Part shown: positions 7,419 to 16,412 of the stretch, in pieces | How the letters are laid out: each line of letters begins with the position of its first letter | How positions within the stretch are numbered: the stretch's first letter is position 1 | DNA from: Lysobacterales bacterium 15-68-25 | GTDB taxonomy: Bacteria; Pseudomonadota; Gammaproteobacteria; Xanthomonadales; Rhodanobacteraceae | Assembly (NCBI GenBank): GCA_002279065.1 | Contig: NCKB01000010.1 | Span: forward strand, 1-64,000 | Length of the DNA stretch: 64,000 nt | Direction: 5' to 3' | Position numbers and translations under genes: made by a program | Notes under the pieces: model-generated | What the model was told of the DNA's origin: nothing | The model's database searches: none | What the model saw: only the letters and a program-made list of their open reading frames with translations

Positions 7419-7822
7419 GTCTTCCTTGAGCCCCGCCCAAATCGTAAGTTCATGACAACCCCCTGTAGGTTGGCTGACATGATCGCCGCGCAATTCGCAG
7501 GGGCACTTGATGCGCGTCAACTGGTCGCGAAAGTCGCGCGATTCGTTGCATCTGTTGACGTCGATCAACAGGTGCCGGACGGATTGGGCCTTGTGCGGGC
7601 GCACGGTTGGCCAGCACATCGAGGCGTTGTGGCGGACCGCGGTGTTCATCCATCGTGGGCGCGACCTGGGTGCGCCTGGAATGATTCAGCCCGGTCAATG
7701 CGTGCCTAGAAATTGGAATACGCGCACTGTGGCAGGTAGGCCTGCGGTCTGATCGGAGATGACACAGGGAGGTGTGGTCACCTCCTGGTTGGCTCGAAGG
7801 GGTGCGGCGGAAGTGGGAGTTC
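7419..7822. other. Divergent intergenic region, no gene seen
   Basis: About 400 bases between the divergent barrel gene and the merR promoter. Short open frames exist, but none has coding character I can defend. A hairpin with 7-bp arms (GGAGGTG 7768-7774 and CACCTCC 7779-7785) lies about 40 bases before the merR promoter. No clear promoter for the barrel gene could be fixed. Confidence 0.45.
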
Positions 7823-7854
7823 TTGACTCTTGACCTGACTCAAGAGTCTAGACT
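7823..7854 (+). promoter_or_regulatory. MerR-type promoter and operator of the copper operon
   Basis: TTGACT (-35, 7823-7828) and TAGACT (-10, 7849-7854) are separated by 20 bases instead of 17. Such overlong spacers are the hallmark of promoters activated by MerR-family proteins through DNA distortion. A perfect 9-bp inverted repeat, GACTCTTGA (7825-7833) and TCAAGAGTC (7840-7848), fills the spacer as the operator. Transcription should start near 7861, at or next to the ATG, so the message is probably leaderless. Confidence 0.88.
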
Positions 7855-7860
7855 TCGCTC

Positions 7861-8280
7861 ATGGACACGAATTCCGCACTCACCATCGGTGCCGTCGCCA
7901 AGCGTGCCGGCGTTCCCATCGACACCATCCGCTACTACGAACGCGAGGGCCTGCTGCCCGAACCGTTGCGTCGCGCCTCTGGCTATCGCAGTTACGGCGA
8001 GGGCGCGGTGGCGCAACTTCGCTTCATCCGGCGCGCCAAGGAGCTGGGCTTCACGCTGGAGGAGATCCGCGAGCTGCTGGCGCTGTCGCGTGACCGGCAG
8101 CGCGGCGTGACCGCGGTGAAGAAGCGTGCCCAGCAGCGCCTGGCAGCAATCGAGGCGCGTATCGCCGAGCTGCAGCGCGTGCGCGACGGGCTGGTGGAAC
8201 TGGTGGCCTCATGCCCGGGCCATGGCGCACCCGAGCAATGTCCGATCCTGCGTGCGCTCAACGACGGGGAGAGTCTCTGA
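7861..8280 (+). CDS. MerR-family copper-type transcriptional regulator (CueR/HmrR-like)
   Basis: A 139-residue MerR protein. The winged-helix DNA-binding part is at residues 7-75 ([20 protein letters not shown]). The dimerisation helix covers about 80-115, and the metal loop is [15 protein letters not shown], with Cys118 and Cys127. Two Cys in this short C-terminal loop and Ser76 at the position used by CueR point to monovalent Cu+/Ag+ sensing, as opposed to Zn2+ sensors, which carry Cys there. It should bind the 20-bp-spacer promoter just upstream and autoregulate itself with the overlapping ATPase gene (TGATG junction). There is no Shine-Dalgarno, in keeping with a leaderless start. Confidence 0.85.
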   Translation: MDTNSALTIGAVAKRAGVPIDTIRYYEREGLLPEPLRRASGYRSYGEGAVAQLRFIRRAKELGFTLEEIRELLALSRDRQRGVTAVKKRAQQRLAAIEARIAELQRVRDGLVELVASCPGHGAPEQCPILRALNDGESL

Positions 8281-11039
8281 TGGAAAACGCATCCTCCTGC
8301 TGTCACGGTGGCGCGCCTGCCGCCAAGGCGATCGATCCGGTGTGCGGCATGACAGTGGACACCGAGGCCGGCAAGCCGAACACGGTGCACGATGGCCAGA
8401 CCTTCCACTTCTGTTGCAACGGCTGCAAGGCGAAGTTCGAGGCCGATCCGGGCAAGTACCTAGCGGCCAGGGCGGACGAGGGTGGCTGCTGCGGTGGAAG
8501 ACCGCCGAAGGCCAAGGCGATCGATCCGGTCTGCGGCATGACGGTGGACACCGCGGCCGGCAAGCCGAGTACGGTGCACGAGGGCCAGACCTTCCACTTC
8601 TGCTGCAATGGCTGCAGGACCAAGTTCGAGGCCGACCCGGCGAAGTACCTGGCGGCGAAACCGGCCAGCGGCAGTTGCTGCGCGGGCAAGACGGCTTCGC
8701 ATGCGGGGCACGACGACGCAGACGGCCATCATCACAGCCACGCCGGCGACCATGCCCACGCAGTGAAGGACCCGGTCTGCGGCATGACCGTGGACCCGCA
8801 CACCGCAAAGCATCGCGCCGAGCATGGCGGCCACACCTACTACTTCTGCGCGGCCCGCTGCCGCGAGAAATTCGTGGCCGGGCCCGAGGCGTATCTCGGC
8901 GAGCGGAAGCCCGCGCCGCCGGCGCCAGCCGGCACGATCTACACCTGCCCGATGCATCCGGAAGTGCAGCAGGTCGGCCCTGGCGACTGCCCGAAGTGCG
9001 GCATGGCGCTGGAGCCGATGATGCCCACCGCCGAGGACGACGGCAGCGAGCTGAAGGCGATGGCGCGCCGCTTCTGGACGCTGGTGGCGCTCACCGCGCC
9101 GGTGTTCGTGGTGGCGATGGGGCCGCATCTTACCGGTCGGCATCTGCCGCCGCCGTGGGATACCGTGGCGGCCTGGGGCGAGGCGCTGTTGGCCAGCGTG
9201 GTGGTGCTGTGGGGCGGCGCGCCGTTCTTCCGGCGCGGCTGGAATTCGCTGCGGCCGTGGTCGCCGAACATGTACACGCTGATCGCGCTGGGCACCGGCG
9301 TGGCGTGGACCTACAGCGCGGTGGCGTTCCTCGCGCCGGGCGCGTTCCCGGCCAGCTTCCGCGACATGCATGGCCGCGTGGCGGTGTACTTCGAGTCGGC
9401 GGCGGTGATCGTCACCCTGGTGATGCTGGGCGACTTCCTCGAGCTGCGTGCCCGCCGGCGCACCGGCGAGGCATTGAAGGCGCTGCTCGGCCTGGCGCCC
9501 AAGACCGCGCATCGGGTCGATGCCGACGGTCGCGAGGCCGACGTGCCGCTGGACGAGGTGCAGCCCGGCGACACGCTGCGCGTGCGGCCGGGCGAGAAGG
9601 TGCCGGTGGATGGCGTGGTGCTCGACGGAGACAGCCACGTCGACGAGTCCATGCTCACTGGCGAGCCGATGCCGGTGGCCAAGACAGCCGGCGACCCGCT
9701 CACCGGCGGCACGGTCAACCAGGACGGCACGGTGCTGATGCGCGCCGAGAAGGTCGGCAGCGAGACGGTGCTGTCGCAGATCGTGGCACTGGTCGCCGCC
9801 GCCCAGCGCAGCCGCGCGCCGCTGCAGCGGGTCGCCGACAAGGTCGCCGAATGGTTCGTGCCGATCGTGGTGGCCTGCGCGGTGATCGCTTTCGGGCTGT
9901 GGGCCTGGCTGGGTCCGGACCCGCGGATGACGCGGGCGCTGATCGCCGCCGTGTCGGTGCTGATCATCGCCTGTCCCTGTGCGCTGGGCCTGGCCACGCC
10001 GATCTCGATCATGGTGGCCAGCGGCCGCGGCGCGCACCTGGGCGTGCTGTTCAAGGATGCCGGCAGCATCGAGGCGATGCGCGACATCGACACGCTGGTG
10101 GTCGACAAGACCGGCACCCTGACCGAGGGCAAGCCGGCGCTGCGCGAGCTGGTGTCGCTGGGCGGGCGTTCGCACGACGCGCTGCTGGCGCTGGCCGCCG
10201 CGCTGGAGGCGCCGAGCGAACATCCGCTGGCGCGCGCCATCGTGCGCGCGGCAGGGGAGCAGACGTTGCCGTCGGTGGAGGATTTCCGCAGCCTGACCGG
10301 GCAGGGCGTGCAGGGGCGCGTCGACGGCCGGGCGGTGGCGCTGGGCAACCTGGCGATGATGCAGGCGCAGCAGGTCGAGGTCGCTGGCGCGGCGTCGAGC
10401 CACGCCGATCGCCTGCGCAGCGACGGCGCCACGGTGATGTACCTCGCCGTGGACGGCACGCTCGCCGCCCTGATCGCCGTGGCCGACCGGCTGAAGGACG
10501 GCGCGGCCGACGCGATCCGTCGCCTGCATGCCGACGGTCTGCGGCTGGTGATGCTCACCGGCGACCACGCGCTGAGCGCGCAGGCGGTGGCGCGCGAGCT
10601 GGGCATCGACGAGGTGCACGCGGAGGTCTCGCCGGCGGACAAGGCCGCGGTGGTGAAGTCGCTCAAGCAGGATGGCCGCCGCGTGGCGATGGCCGGCGAC
10701 GGCATCAACGACGCCCCGGCGCTGGCTGCGGCGGACGTCGGCATCGCCATGGGCACCGGCACCGACGTGGCGATGGAGAGCGCGCAGGTGACCCTGGTGA
10801 AGGGTGATCTCGCCGGCATCGTGCGGGCGCGGGCGCTGTCGCGCGCGACGGTGCGCAACATCCACCAGAACCTGTTCTTCGCCTTCGTCTACAACGGCAT
10901 CGGCGTGCCGCTGGCGGCCGGCGCGCTGTATCCGTGGCTGGGGCTGATGCTGTCGCCGATGGTCGCCGCGCTGGCGATGAGCTTCAGTTCGGTGTCGGTG
11001 GTGAGCAACGCGCTGCGCCTGCGTTCGGCGAGGCTGTGA
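8280..11039 (+). CDS. copA: P1B-type copper-exporting ATPase with three YHS domains
   Basis: A 919-residue heavy-metal ATPase. Three YHS domains (about residues 16-63, 79-126 and 160-208), each with DPVCGMTVD and a Cys pair, are followed by a heavy-metal-binding domain ([10 protein letters not shown]...[10 protein letters not shown], about 220-248). The transport core then carries the Cu-type CPC motif ([13 protein letters not shown], near 564), the phosphorylated Asp in DKTGT (near 609) and GDGINDAP (near 806). The usual N-terminal GMTCxxC HMA domains are absent. Predicted role: Cu+ or Ag+ efflux across the inner membrane. Its ATG overlaps the merR stop as TGATG. The first two YHS copies are nearly identical at DNA level. 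Confidence 0.9.
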   Translation: MENASSCCHGGAPAAKAIDPVCGMTVDTEAGKPNTVHDGQTFHFCCNGCKAKFEADPGKYLAARADEGGCCGGRPPKAKAIDPVCGMTVDTAAGKPSTVHEGQTFHFCCNGCRTKFEADPAKYLAAKPASGSCCAGKTASHAGHDDADGHHHSHAGDHAHAVKDPVCGMTVDPHTAKHRAEHGGHTYYFCAARCREKFVAGPEAYLGERKPAPPAPAGTIYTCPMHPEVQQVGPGDCPKCGMALEPMMPTAEDDGSELKAMARRFWTLVALTAPVFVVAMGPHLTGRHLPPPWDTVAAWGEALLASVVVLWGGAPFFRRGWNSLRPWSPNMYTLIALGTGVAWTYSAVAFLAPGAFPASFRDMHGRVAVYFESAAVIVTLVMLGDFLELRARRRTGEALKALLGLAPKTAHRVDADGREADVPLDEVQPGDTLRVRPGEKVPVDGVVLDGDSHVDESMLTGEPMPVAKTAGDPLTGGTVNQDGTVLMRAEKVGSETVLSQIVALVAAAQRSRAPLQRVADKVAEWFVPIVVACAVIAFGLWAWLGPDPRMTRALIAAVSVLIIACPCALGLATPISIMVASGRGAHLGVLFKDAGSIEAMRDIDTLVVDKTGTLTEGKPALRELVSLGGRSHDALLALAAALEAPSEHPLARAIVRAAGEQTLPSVEDFRSLTGQGVQGRVDGRAVALGNLAMMQAQQVEVAGAASSHADRLRSDGATVMYLAVDGTLAALIAVADRLKDGAADAIRRLHADGLRLVMLTGDHALSAQAVARELGIDEVHAEVSPADKAAVVKSLKQDGRRVAMAGDGINDAPALAAADVGIAMGTGTDVAMESAQVTLVKGDLAGIVRARALSRATVRNIHQNLFFAFVYNGIGVPLAAGALYPWLGLMLSPMVAALAMSFSSVSVVSNALRLRSARL
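8325..8467 (+). repeat. Intragenic direct repeat, copy 1 (YHS domain 1)
   Basis: This 143-bp unit recurs at 8514-8656, 189 bp (63 codons) downstream in the same frame. By my count 15 of 143 bases differ, several of them silent, which indicates a fairly recent in-frame duplication. Confidence 0.85.
8514..8656 (+). repeat. Intragenic direct repeat, copy 2 (YHS domain 2)
   Basis: Partner of 8325-8467. Differences cluster near the end of the unit (KAKFEADPG versus RTKFEADPA). The third YHS domain of the same protein is much more divergent. Confidence 0.85.
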
Positions 11040-11146
11040 TGCGGCGGTGACGGTTGTCACCGGCGGTCGCTGACGGAACGGACTGCCGTGGAAGAGGGTG
11101 GCGGTCGATGATGTTTTCACGCCAATCGCGGCGAGGGAGAGCACTC

Positions 11147-11311
11147 ATGAACACCATCAACGACACCCGCGGCCTGCTGGATCGCCACCTGCCCCTGCTG
11201 GTCGGCCTGCTGGTCGCGCTGCTGGCCGGCAAGGCCCTGAAGAAGTTGCTCTGGACCGCCTTCGGCATGTACTGGGCACTGCGTGCCAGTGGGATCCATC
11301 CGTTCGGCTGA
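11147..11311 (+). CDS. Small hydrophobic protein downstream of the copper ATPase
   Basis: A 54-residue protein with one predicted membrane helix (LLVGLLVALLAGKALKKLLW region, about residues 17-36) and a basic patch within it. A GAGGGAGAG ribosome site precedes ATG 11147. It lies 107 bases downstream of the ATPase on the same strand and may be cotranscribed. No known family is recognised; it carries no Cys or Met-rich metal motif. Confidence 0.5.
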   Translation: MNTINDTRGLLDRHLPLLVGLLVALLAGKALKKLLWTAFGMYWALRASGIHPFG

Positions 11312-11375
11312 GCGGCGGCGGGAGCGGGTGATGGCTTACACTTTCGCGTCCCCGCCACGCCCCGGAGCCCCCGCT

Positions 11376-11783
11376 ATGTCCGACGCGATCGCCCTGATCC
11401 AGCGCTACTACGCCGCGTTCAATGCCGGCGACTGGGAGGCGATGCTGGCCTGCCTGACCGACGACGTGACGCACGACCTCAACCAGGGCGGGCGCGAGCA
11501 CGGTCGCGAGGCGTTCCGCGCCTTCCTCGCGCGGATGAACCGCTGCTACGCCGAGCGGCTGGAGAAGATCGTGGTGATGGCGGCCGCCGACGGCACCCGC
11601 GCCGCGGCCGAATACGAAGTGCACGGCAGCTACCTCGCCGACGACGAGGGCCTGCCGCCGGCGCACGGCCAGCGCTACGTGCTGCCCGGTGGTGCGTTCT
11701 TCGACCTCCGCGACGGGCGCATCAGTCGCGTCACCAACTACTACAACCTCGCCGACTGGATCGCGCAGGTCTCCGGCGGCTGA
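11376..11783 (+). CDS. Ketosteroid isomerase-related protein (SnoaL/NTF2-like fold)
   Basis: A 135-residue protein of the NTF2-like superfamily. It begins SDAIALIQRYYAAFNAGDWEAML and continues LTDDVTHDLNQGG, the typical helix-strand opening of the small cone-shaped fold; the end, FDLRDGRISRVTNYYNL, also fits. It resembles the uncharacterised ketosteroid isomerase-related group (TIGR02096, from memory). ATG 11376 is chosen because the fold starts there. It is followed by a GNAT gene 4 bases later and then a nitrilase-family gene; this trio probably forms one transcript. Substrate unknown. Confidence 0.75.
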   Translation: MSDAIALIQRYYAAFNAGDWEAMLACLTDDVTHDLNQGGREHGREAFRAFLARMNRCYAERLEKIVVMAAADGTRAAAEYEVHGSYLADDEGLPPAHGQRYVLPGGAFFDLRDGRISRVTNYYNLADWIAQVSGG

Positions 11784-11787
11784 CCCG

Positions 11788-12384
11788 ATGGCCGTCCGCA
11801 CCATCACCTGCACCGGCGAGGCGGTCGCGCCGTACCTGGCCGATCTCGCGCGGCTGCGCACCACCGTGTTCCGCGACTACCCGTATCTCTACGAAGGCAG
11901 CGCCGACTACGAGAGCGAGTACCTGACCGCCTACGCGCGCTCGCCGCGCAGCGTGTTCGTGCTGGCCCTCGACGGCGACACCGTGGTTGGCGCGTCCACC
12001 GGCATCCCGCTGCTGGACGACCAGCCGGCCTTCCAGGCGCCGTTCCGCGAGAAGGCTCTCCGGCTGGAGCAGGTGTTCTACTTCGGTGAATCGGTGTTGC
12101 TGCGCGACTACCGCGGGCTGGGACTGGGGCACCGCTTCTTCGACGAGCGCGAGGCGCACGCGCGCCGGCTCGGTGGTTTCGCGCTTACCGCGTTCTGTGC
12201 GGTCGAGCGCGCCGATGACGATCCGCGCAAGCCAGCCGATTACCGCCCCAACGACGCCTTCTGGATCAAACGGGGGTATCGCCGGCAGGACGATCTGTTC
12301 TGCACGCTGGACTGGAAGGAGCTTGGCGACGCGGTGGCCAGCCCCCACCTGCTGCGGTTCTGGTTGCGTCCGCTGGAGGGCTGA
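11788..12384 (+). CDS. GNAT-family N-acetyltransferase
   Basis: A 198-residue acetyltransferase-like protein. The central strand-helix region is FGESVLLRDYRGLGLGHRFFDEREAHA (about residues 91-117), which fits the GNAT acetyl-CoA loop (R-GLG-G). The N-terminal part contains a YPYLYEGS segment. It starts 4 bases after the KSI-like gene and ends 3 bases before the hydrolase start, so the three are tightly coupled. The acceptor is unknown, but the conserved coupling to a C-N hydrolase suggests small-molecule amine or amide metabolism. Confidence 0.78.
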   Translation: MAVRTITCTGEAVAPYLADLARLRTTVFRDYPYLYEGSADYESEYLTAYARSPRSVFVLALDGDTVVGASTGIPLLDDQPAFQAPFREKALRLEQVFYFGESVLLRDYRGLGLGHRFFDEREAHARRLGGFALTAFCAVERADDDPRKPADYRPNDAFWIKRGYRRQDDLFCTLDWKELGDAVASPHLLRFWLRPLEG

Positions 12385-12387
12385 GCG

Positions 12388-13281
12388 TTGAGCGTGAAAG
12401 TGGCGGTGGCGCAGTGGCCGATCAGTGCCCCGGCGCGTTTCGAGGATTTCGCGGCCCGCGTGGAAAGCGAGCTGGCCGGCGTCGCCGCGCAGGGGGCGCA
12501 GATCGCCGTGCTGCCGGAATACCTGGCGCTTGAGCTGGCGCATGCGTTCGGCCCCGCGGTCCACGGCGACCTGCAGCGTTCGCTGGCGGCCGTCGACGGG
12601 CTCTATGCCGATTGGCGCGCGCTGTTTTCCGGGCTGGCGCGCCGGCACGGCATGTATGTGGTCGCCGGCAGCTTCCTGCGCCGGCAGGGCGATGCGTTCC
12701 GCAACCGCGCGCTGCTGTTCGCGCCGGACGGATGCGTCGGTTGGCAGGACAAGCTGCGCCTGACCGGCTACGAGAAGCAGGCCGGCTGTATCGAGCCGGG
12801 CGATGCGCTGAAGGTGTTCGATACCGACTTCGGCCGCGTCGGCATCAACATCTGCTACGACGCCGAGTTCCCGCTGTTCGCGCGCGCGCAGGCCGAGGCC
12901 GGGGCGGCGCTTCTGCTGGTGCCCAGTTGCACCGACACCGAGGCGGGGGCCTGGCGCGTGCGCATCGGCTGCCAGGCTCGCGCGCTGGAGAACCAGGTGC
13001 CCGTGGTGTGTGCGGTCACTGCGGGCATCAGCGACTGGAGTCCGGCGCTGGACGTCAACACCGGCCGGGCCGCCGTCTACGTGCAGCCGGACCGCGGCCT
13101 GCCGGAGACGGGCGTGCTGGCCGCGCTCGACGCCGACGCAGGCTGGCTGGTCGCCGACGTGGATGTGGCCGCGGTGCGCGAGGCCCGCGCCATCGGCCAG
13201 GTTGGCGTCGCCGCCGACTGGCCAGGGCAGCTCCTACCCGCCGTGCAGCGCGCGCGGCTTGCCGGATTCGAAAACGCGTGA
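12388..13281 (+). CDS. Carbon-nitrogen hydrolase (nitrilase superfamily)
   Basis: A 297-residue nitrilase-superfamily protein with the Glu-Lys-Cys triad: Glu in AVLPEYLALE (near residue 48), Lys in WQDKLRLTGYE (near 122) and Cys in GINICYDAEFPL (near 157). It hydrolyses an amide or nitrile; the specificity is not readable from motifs. The start is a TTG at 12388, with a GTG at 12394 as the alternative. The stop overlaps the GTG of folC as GTGA, so it is probably translated with folC. Confidence 0.85.
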   Translation: MSVKVAVAQWPISAPARFEDFAARVESELAGVAAQGAQIAVLPEYLALELAHAFGPAVHGDLQRSLAAVDGLYADWRALFSGLARRHGMYVVAGSFLRRQGDAFRNRALLFAPDGCVGWQDKLRLTGYEKQAGCIEPGDALKVFDTDFGRVGINICYDAEFPLFARAQAEAGAALLLVPSCTDTEAGAWRVRIGCQARALENQVPVVCAVTAGISDWSPALDVNTGRAAVYVQPDRGLPETGVLAALDADAGWLVADVDVAAVREARAIGQVGVAADWPGQLLPAVQRARLAGFENA

Positions 13282-14567
13282 ACACCCGTACCCTTGCCGA
13301 CTGGCTGGCTTACCAGGAGCAGGTCAATCCCCGCGCCATCGAGCTGGGCCTCGAGCGCGTGCGCGCGGTGTGGCAGCGGATGGGCGCGCCGAGACCGGCG
13401 TGCCACGTGATCACCGTCGGCGGCACCAACGGCAAGGGTTCCACCGTGGCCCTGCTGGAGGCGATGTTGCGCCGGGCCGGGCGGCGGGTGGGCTGTTTCA
13501 CCTCGCCCCACCTGCTGGCCTACAACGAGCGCGTACGCATCGACGGCGCCGACGTGGACGACGCGTCGCTGGTCGCTGCGTTCGAGCGCATCGAGTCGGC
13601 ACGCATGCGGGGACCGGGCGAGCCGATCCCGCTGACCTACTTCGAGTTCGGCACGCTGGCCGCGCTGGACCTGTTCGCCCGCGCCGACCTCGACGTGGCG
13701 GTGCTGGAGGTGGGTCTGGGTGGACGGCTCGATGCGGTGAATATCGTCGATGCCGACGTGGTGGCGATCACCACGGTGGATCTGGACCACATGGACTGGC
13801 TGGGATCGGACCGCGACAGCATCGGCCGGGAAAAGGCGGGCATCGCCCGCGCCGGGCACCCGGCCGTGGTGGGTGAGACCGACCCGCCGGCGGGTCTGCT
13901 CGATGCGCTGCATGCGCTGGGCGCGACGATTGTCCGCGCCGGCGTCGATTTTCGCGTGGAGCGCCTGCCGTCCGGCTGGCGCTGGACGCATCGCGACGGT
14001 ACGACGATGACGCTGCCCGATCCCGCGCTCGCCGCGCCGGTGCAGTACGCCAACGCCGCCACGGCGATCGCTACCCTGCATGCGCTGGGTCACGGGCTGC
14101 TGGGCCGGGACCCGGAGCATGCGGTCGCCGCGGCGCTGCGCGGGGTGTCGGTGTCGGCAAGGTTGCAGTCGCTGGGTGGCGATCCGGCGCTGTACGTGGA
14201 TGTTGGCCACAACCCGCAGGCGGCCCGCGCGCTGGCGCAGTGGCTGGATGCCACGCCACACGGGCGCGTGCATGCGGTGTTTGGCGCGCTGTCGGACAAG
14301 GACGTGGCCGGCGTGATCGATGCGCTGGGTCCGCGCGTCCACCACTGGCACCTGGCCGGGCTGGAGCGCGACACGCCGCGCGGCCTGCCGGCCCGGGCGC
14401 TGGCCGACGCGCTGGCGGCAACGCGACCGAACGCCCGCTGCGACCTGCATCCGGGCGTGGTGCCGGCGCTGGCGGCGGCTCGTGCCGCGGCGTGTCCCGG
14501 CGAGACGATCCTCGCCTTCGGTTCGTTTTTCGTCGCCTCGGCCGTGCTGGCCGCGGATCGCGCCTGA
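13278..14567 (+). CDS. folC: Bifunctional dihydrofolate synthase / folylpolyglutamate synthase
   Basis: A 429-residue FolC of the Mur-ligase fold. The P-loop GGTNGKGSTVALLEAML lies near residues 47-63, followed by FTSPHLLAYNERVRIDG, EVGLGGRLDAVN and the DHMDWLG loop. The C-terminal Mur domain carries YVDVGHNPQAARAL. It joins glutamate to dihydropteroate and extends the polyglutamate tail of folates in the cytoplasm. Start GTG 13278 overlaps the previous stop by GTGA. Together with dedD, cvpA and purF downstream it forms the folC-purF cluster seen in many gammaproteobacteria; accD, often upstream, is absent here. Confidence 0.93.
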   Translation: MNTRTLADWLAYQEQVNPRAIELGLERVRAVWQRMGAPRPACHVITVGGTNGKGSTVALLEAMLRRAGRRVGCFTSPHLLAYNERVRIDGADVDDASLVAAFERIESARMRGPGEPIPLTYFEFGTLAALDLFARADLDVAVLEVGLGGRLDAVNIVDADVVAITTVDLDHMDWLGSDRDSIGREKAGIARAGHPAVVGETDPPAGLLDALHALGATIVRAGVDFRVERLPSGWRWTHRDGTTMTLPDPALAAPVQYANAATAIATLHALGHGLLGRDPEHAVAAALRGVSVSARLQSLGGDPALYVDVGHNPQAARALAQWLDATPHGRVHAVFGALSDKDVAGVIDALGPRVHHWHLAGLERDTPRGLPARALADALAATRPNARCDLHPGVVPALAAARAAACPGETILAFGSFFVASAVLAADRA

Positions 14568-14609
14568 ACGCAGCGGTCCCGCGGTTTCCGGCGGCGCGGG
14601 CGCGCCGGG

Positions 14610-14615
14610 TATAAT
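14610..14615 (+). promoter_or_regulatory. Likely -10 element of a dedD-cvpA-purF promoter
   Basis: A perfect TATAAT at 14610-14615 sits 42 bases upstream of the dedD start in otherwise very GC-rich DNA. The -35 region is poor (TTTCCG at 14585-14590 would give a 19-base spacer). An internal promoter after folC is therefore plausible but not certain. Confidence 0.5.
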
Positions 14616-14657
14616 TCCGCCGCTTCGCGTCGCGCCCGCCACCCCCTGGAGCCCGTC

Positions 14658-15677
14658 TTGAAAACTCGCCTGCTGGGAGCCGCCGTTCTCATCGCGCTGC
14701 TGGTCCTCATCGTTCCGATGTTCTTCCCGAGCCATCCGCCGACGGCACCGGGCGACCAGTCGGTGAGCCTGGCGATCCCGCCGGCACCGGACCGCGACCT
14801 GCAGACCCGCACGATGAGCCTGAACCCGGACGCCTCCGCGCCGGCGATTCCGGCCAGCACCGGGGCAACCGTGATCCCCGCTGCCAACAACGGCAGCAGC
14901 GACCAGCTCGCCACGGTCGACATCCAGTCCCATCGTCCAACCGACGTGGAGACCGGCACGGTTGGCGGCAGTCCCTCGGCCCCGGCCGCCGCCGCGGCGC
15001 CGACGCAGGCTCCGCCGGCCGCGAGCCAGCCGGTGATCGCACCGCAGCCGCCCGCACCCAAGGCCAGCACGGCGCCGAAGCCCACCCCCGTCGCGCCGGC
15101 CAGCAAGCCGGCCCCCGCTCCGGAGCCGGCGCTGCCGCCGGCCACCGCCGCGCGCGGCAGCTACACGCTCAACCTCAGCGCCTACTCCTCCAGCAGCGGC
15201 GCGACCACCTTGATGCAGAAGGTGCGTGCGCTCGGGTATCCAGTGCGCAGCCACGTCATCCACCAGGGCGGGCGGACCCTCACCGCGGTCGAGGCCGGTC
15301 CGTTCCCCACGCGCACGGCCGCCGAGGCCGCGCGACTGAAGATCACCCAGAGCATCGCCGGCGTGCCGGCGAAGCTGGAGAGCGGCGCCAGCACTCCAGC
15401 CGGCGACGAGCCGGCCAGTACACCGTCCAGGACGAGCCGCGTCGGTGGCTGGGCGGTGCAGGTCGCCGCCATGAGCAGCCAGTCCGAAGCGGTCGCCCTG
15501 CGCGACAAGCTGCGCGCGAACGGCTTCGACGGCTTCGTCGACTCGGTCAGCGTGGGCGGCAAGAAACTCTGGCGCGTGCGTGCTGGGCCGCAGACCCAGC
15601 GGGACGACGCCCTGCGCGTGCGCGAACAGATCAAGTCCAAGCTTGGCCTGTCCGGCAACGTCGTCAGCGTCCCTTGA
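14658..15677 (+). CDS. dedD: SPOR-domain cell-division protein (DedD-like)
   Basis: A 339-residue membrane-anchored protein. It has one N-terminal helix (LLGAAVLIALLVLIVPMFF), a long Pro/Ala-rich linker (about 60-160) and two SPOR-like modules: GSYTLNLSAYSSSSGATTLM (from about 165) and GGWAVQVAAMSSQSEAVALR (from about 265). SPOR domains bind denuded peptidoglycan at the septum. Two SPOR repeats are more than in E. coli DedD, which has one. The start is TTG 14658; no ATG gives the membrane anchor. It sits between folC and cvpA in the conserved order. Confidence 0.85.
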   Translation: MKTRLLGAAVLIALLVLIVPMFFPSHPPTAPGDQSVSLAIPPAPDRDLQTRTMSLNPDASAPAIPASTGATVIPAANNGSSDQLATVDIQSHRPTDVETGTVGGSPSAPAAAAAPTQAPPAASQPVIAPQPPAPKASTAPKPTPVAPASKPAPAPEPALPPATAARGSYTLNLSAYSSSSGATTLMQKVRALGYPVRSHVIHQGGRTLTAVEAGPFPTRTAAEAARLKITQSIAGVPAKLESGASTPAGDEPASTPSRTSRVGGWAVQVAAMSSQSEAVALRDKLRANGFDGFVDSVSVGGKKLWRVRAGPQTQRDDALRVREQIKSKLGLSGNVVSVP

Positions 15678-15705
15678 GCGCCGGCCGTCGCGGAGTGACC
15701 GCAGG

Positions 15706-16383
15706 ATGAACTGGGCCGACTACGCCATCGCAGCGGTGATCGCCATTTCGGTGCTGGTCGGCCTGTTCCGCGGGCTGGTCGCCGAGGTGCTGTCGCTGGC
15801 GATCTGGATCGGCTCGATCTGGGTGGCCTGGGCGTTCGGGCCGGACGTCGCCGCGTACTTCGACCACAGCATCCACACGCCGCAGCTGCGGCTGGTGGCC
15901 GGCTACGGCATCTGCGTGGTCGGCGTGCTGATCGTCGGGGCGCTGGTCAACGCGATCTTCCACCGGCTGGTGACGCGGGCCGGGCTGACCGGGCCGGATC
16001 GCGCGCTGGGCGTGCTGTTCGGTTTCGCGCGCGGCGTTCTGCTGGTGGCGCTGATGGTGTTCCTGCTGGGCTTCACCGCCGTGGTGCGCGAGCCGTGGTG
16101 GCGCCAGTCGCTGCTGCTGCCGCAGTTCCAGGGCGTGGCGATCGCGGTGGGGCACTACCTGCCGGCGAGCACCGGCCGCTACCTGCATCCTTCGCCGGAC
16201 GTGCTCGACGGCCTGCCGAAGCTTCCGGGCGCGGTACAGACCGCCAACCTGTCCAGCATGCGCCAGCTGCTCGACGCCCAGGCCGCGACCTTGCGCGGCG
16301 CCGGGCCGGCACCCACATCGTCCGCTCCGGCGGCTTCCTCCCGCGCGACGGTCCCTCCGGCCGCCGCGCCCACGCACCCGTAA
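15706..16383 (+). CDS. cvpA: CvpA family membrane protein
   Basis: A 225-residue protein with four predicted membrane helices in the first 165 residues ([20 protein letters not shown], the [17 protein letters not shown] region, [20 protein letters not shown] and [14 protein letters not shown]) and an Ala/Pro-rich cytoplasmic tail. CvpA proteins are needed for colicin V production, purine-linked growth and envelope stress tolerance in other species; the mechanism is unclear. ATG 15706 has an AGG just upstream. It lies 29 bases before purF in the normal gene order. Confidence 0.9.
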   Translation: MNWADYAIAAVIAISVLVGLFRGLVAEVLSLAIWIGSIWVAWAFGPDVAAYFDHSIHTPQLRLVAGYGICVVGVLIVGALVNAIFHRLVTRAGLTGPDRALGVLFGFARGVLLVALMVFLLGFTAVVREPWWRQSLLLPQFQGVAIAVGHYLPASTGRYLHPSPDVLDGLPKLPGAVQTANLSSMRQLLDAQAATLRGAGPAPTSSAPAASSRATVPPAAAPTHP

Positions 16384-16412
16384 TCGCAACACCCACGCAG
16401 GCATCCAACATC

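Noticed and set aside
4788..7709. A 973-residue plus-strand frame opposite the barrel gene
   Set aside because: The minus-strand product has a signal peptide, repeated barrel units and terminal Phe; the plus-strand translation has no domain.
7861..8280. Zinc- or lead-sensing MerR protein (ZntR/PbrR type), suggested by the ACTCT-AGAGT operator
   Set aside because: The Ser at the CueR-type position and the partner CPC-type ATPase favour Cu+/Ag+, although the operator sequence alone resembles ZntR sites.
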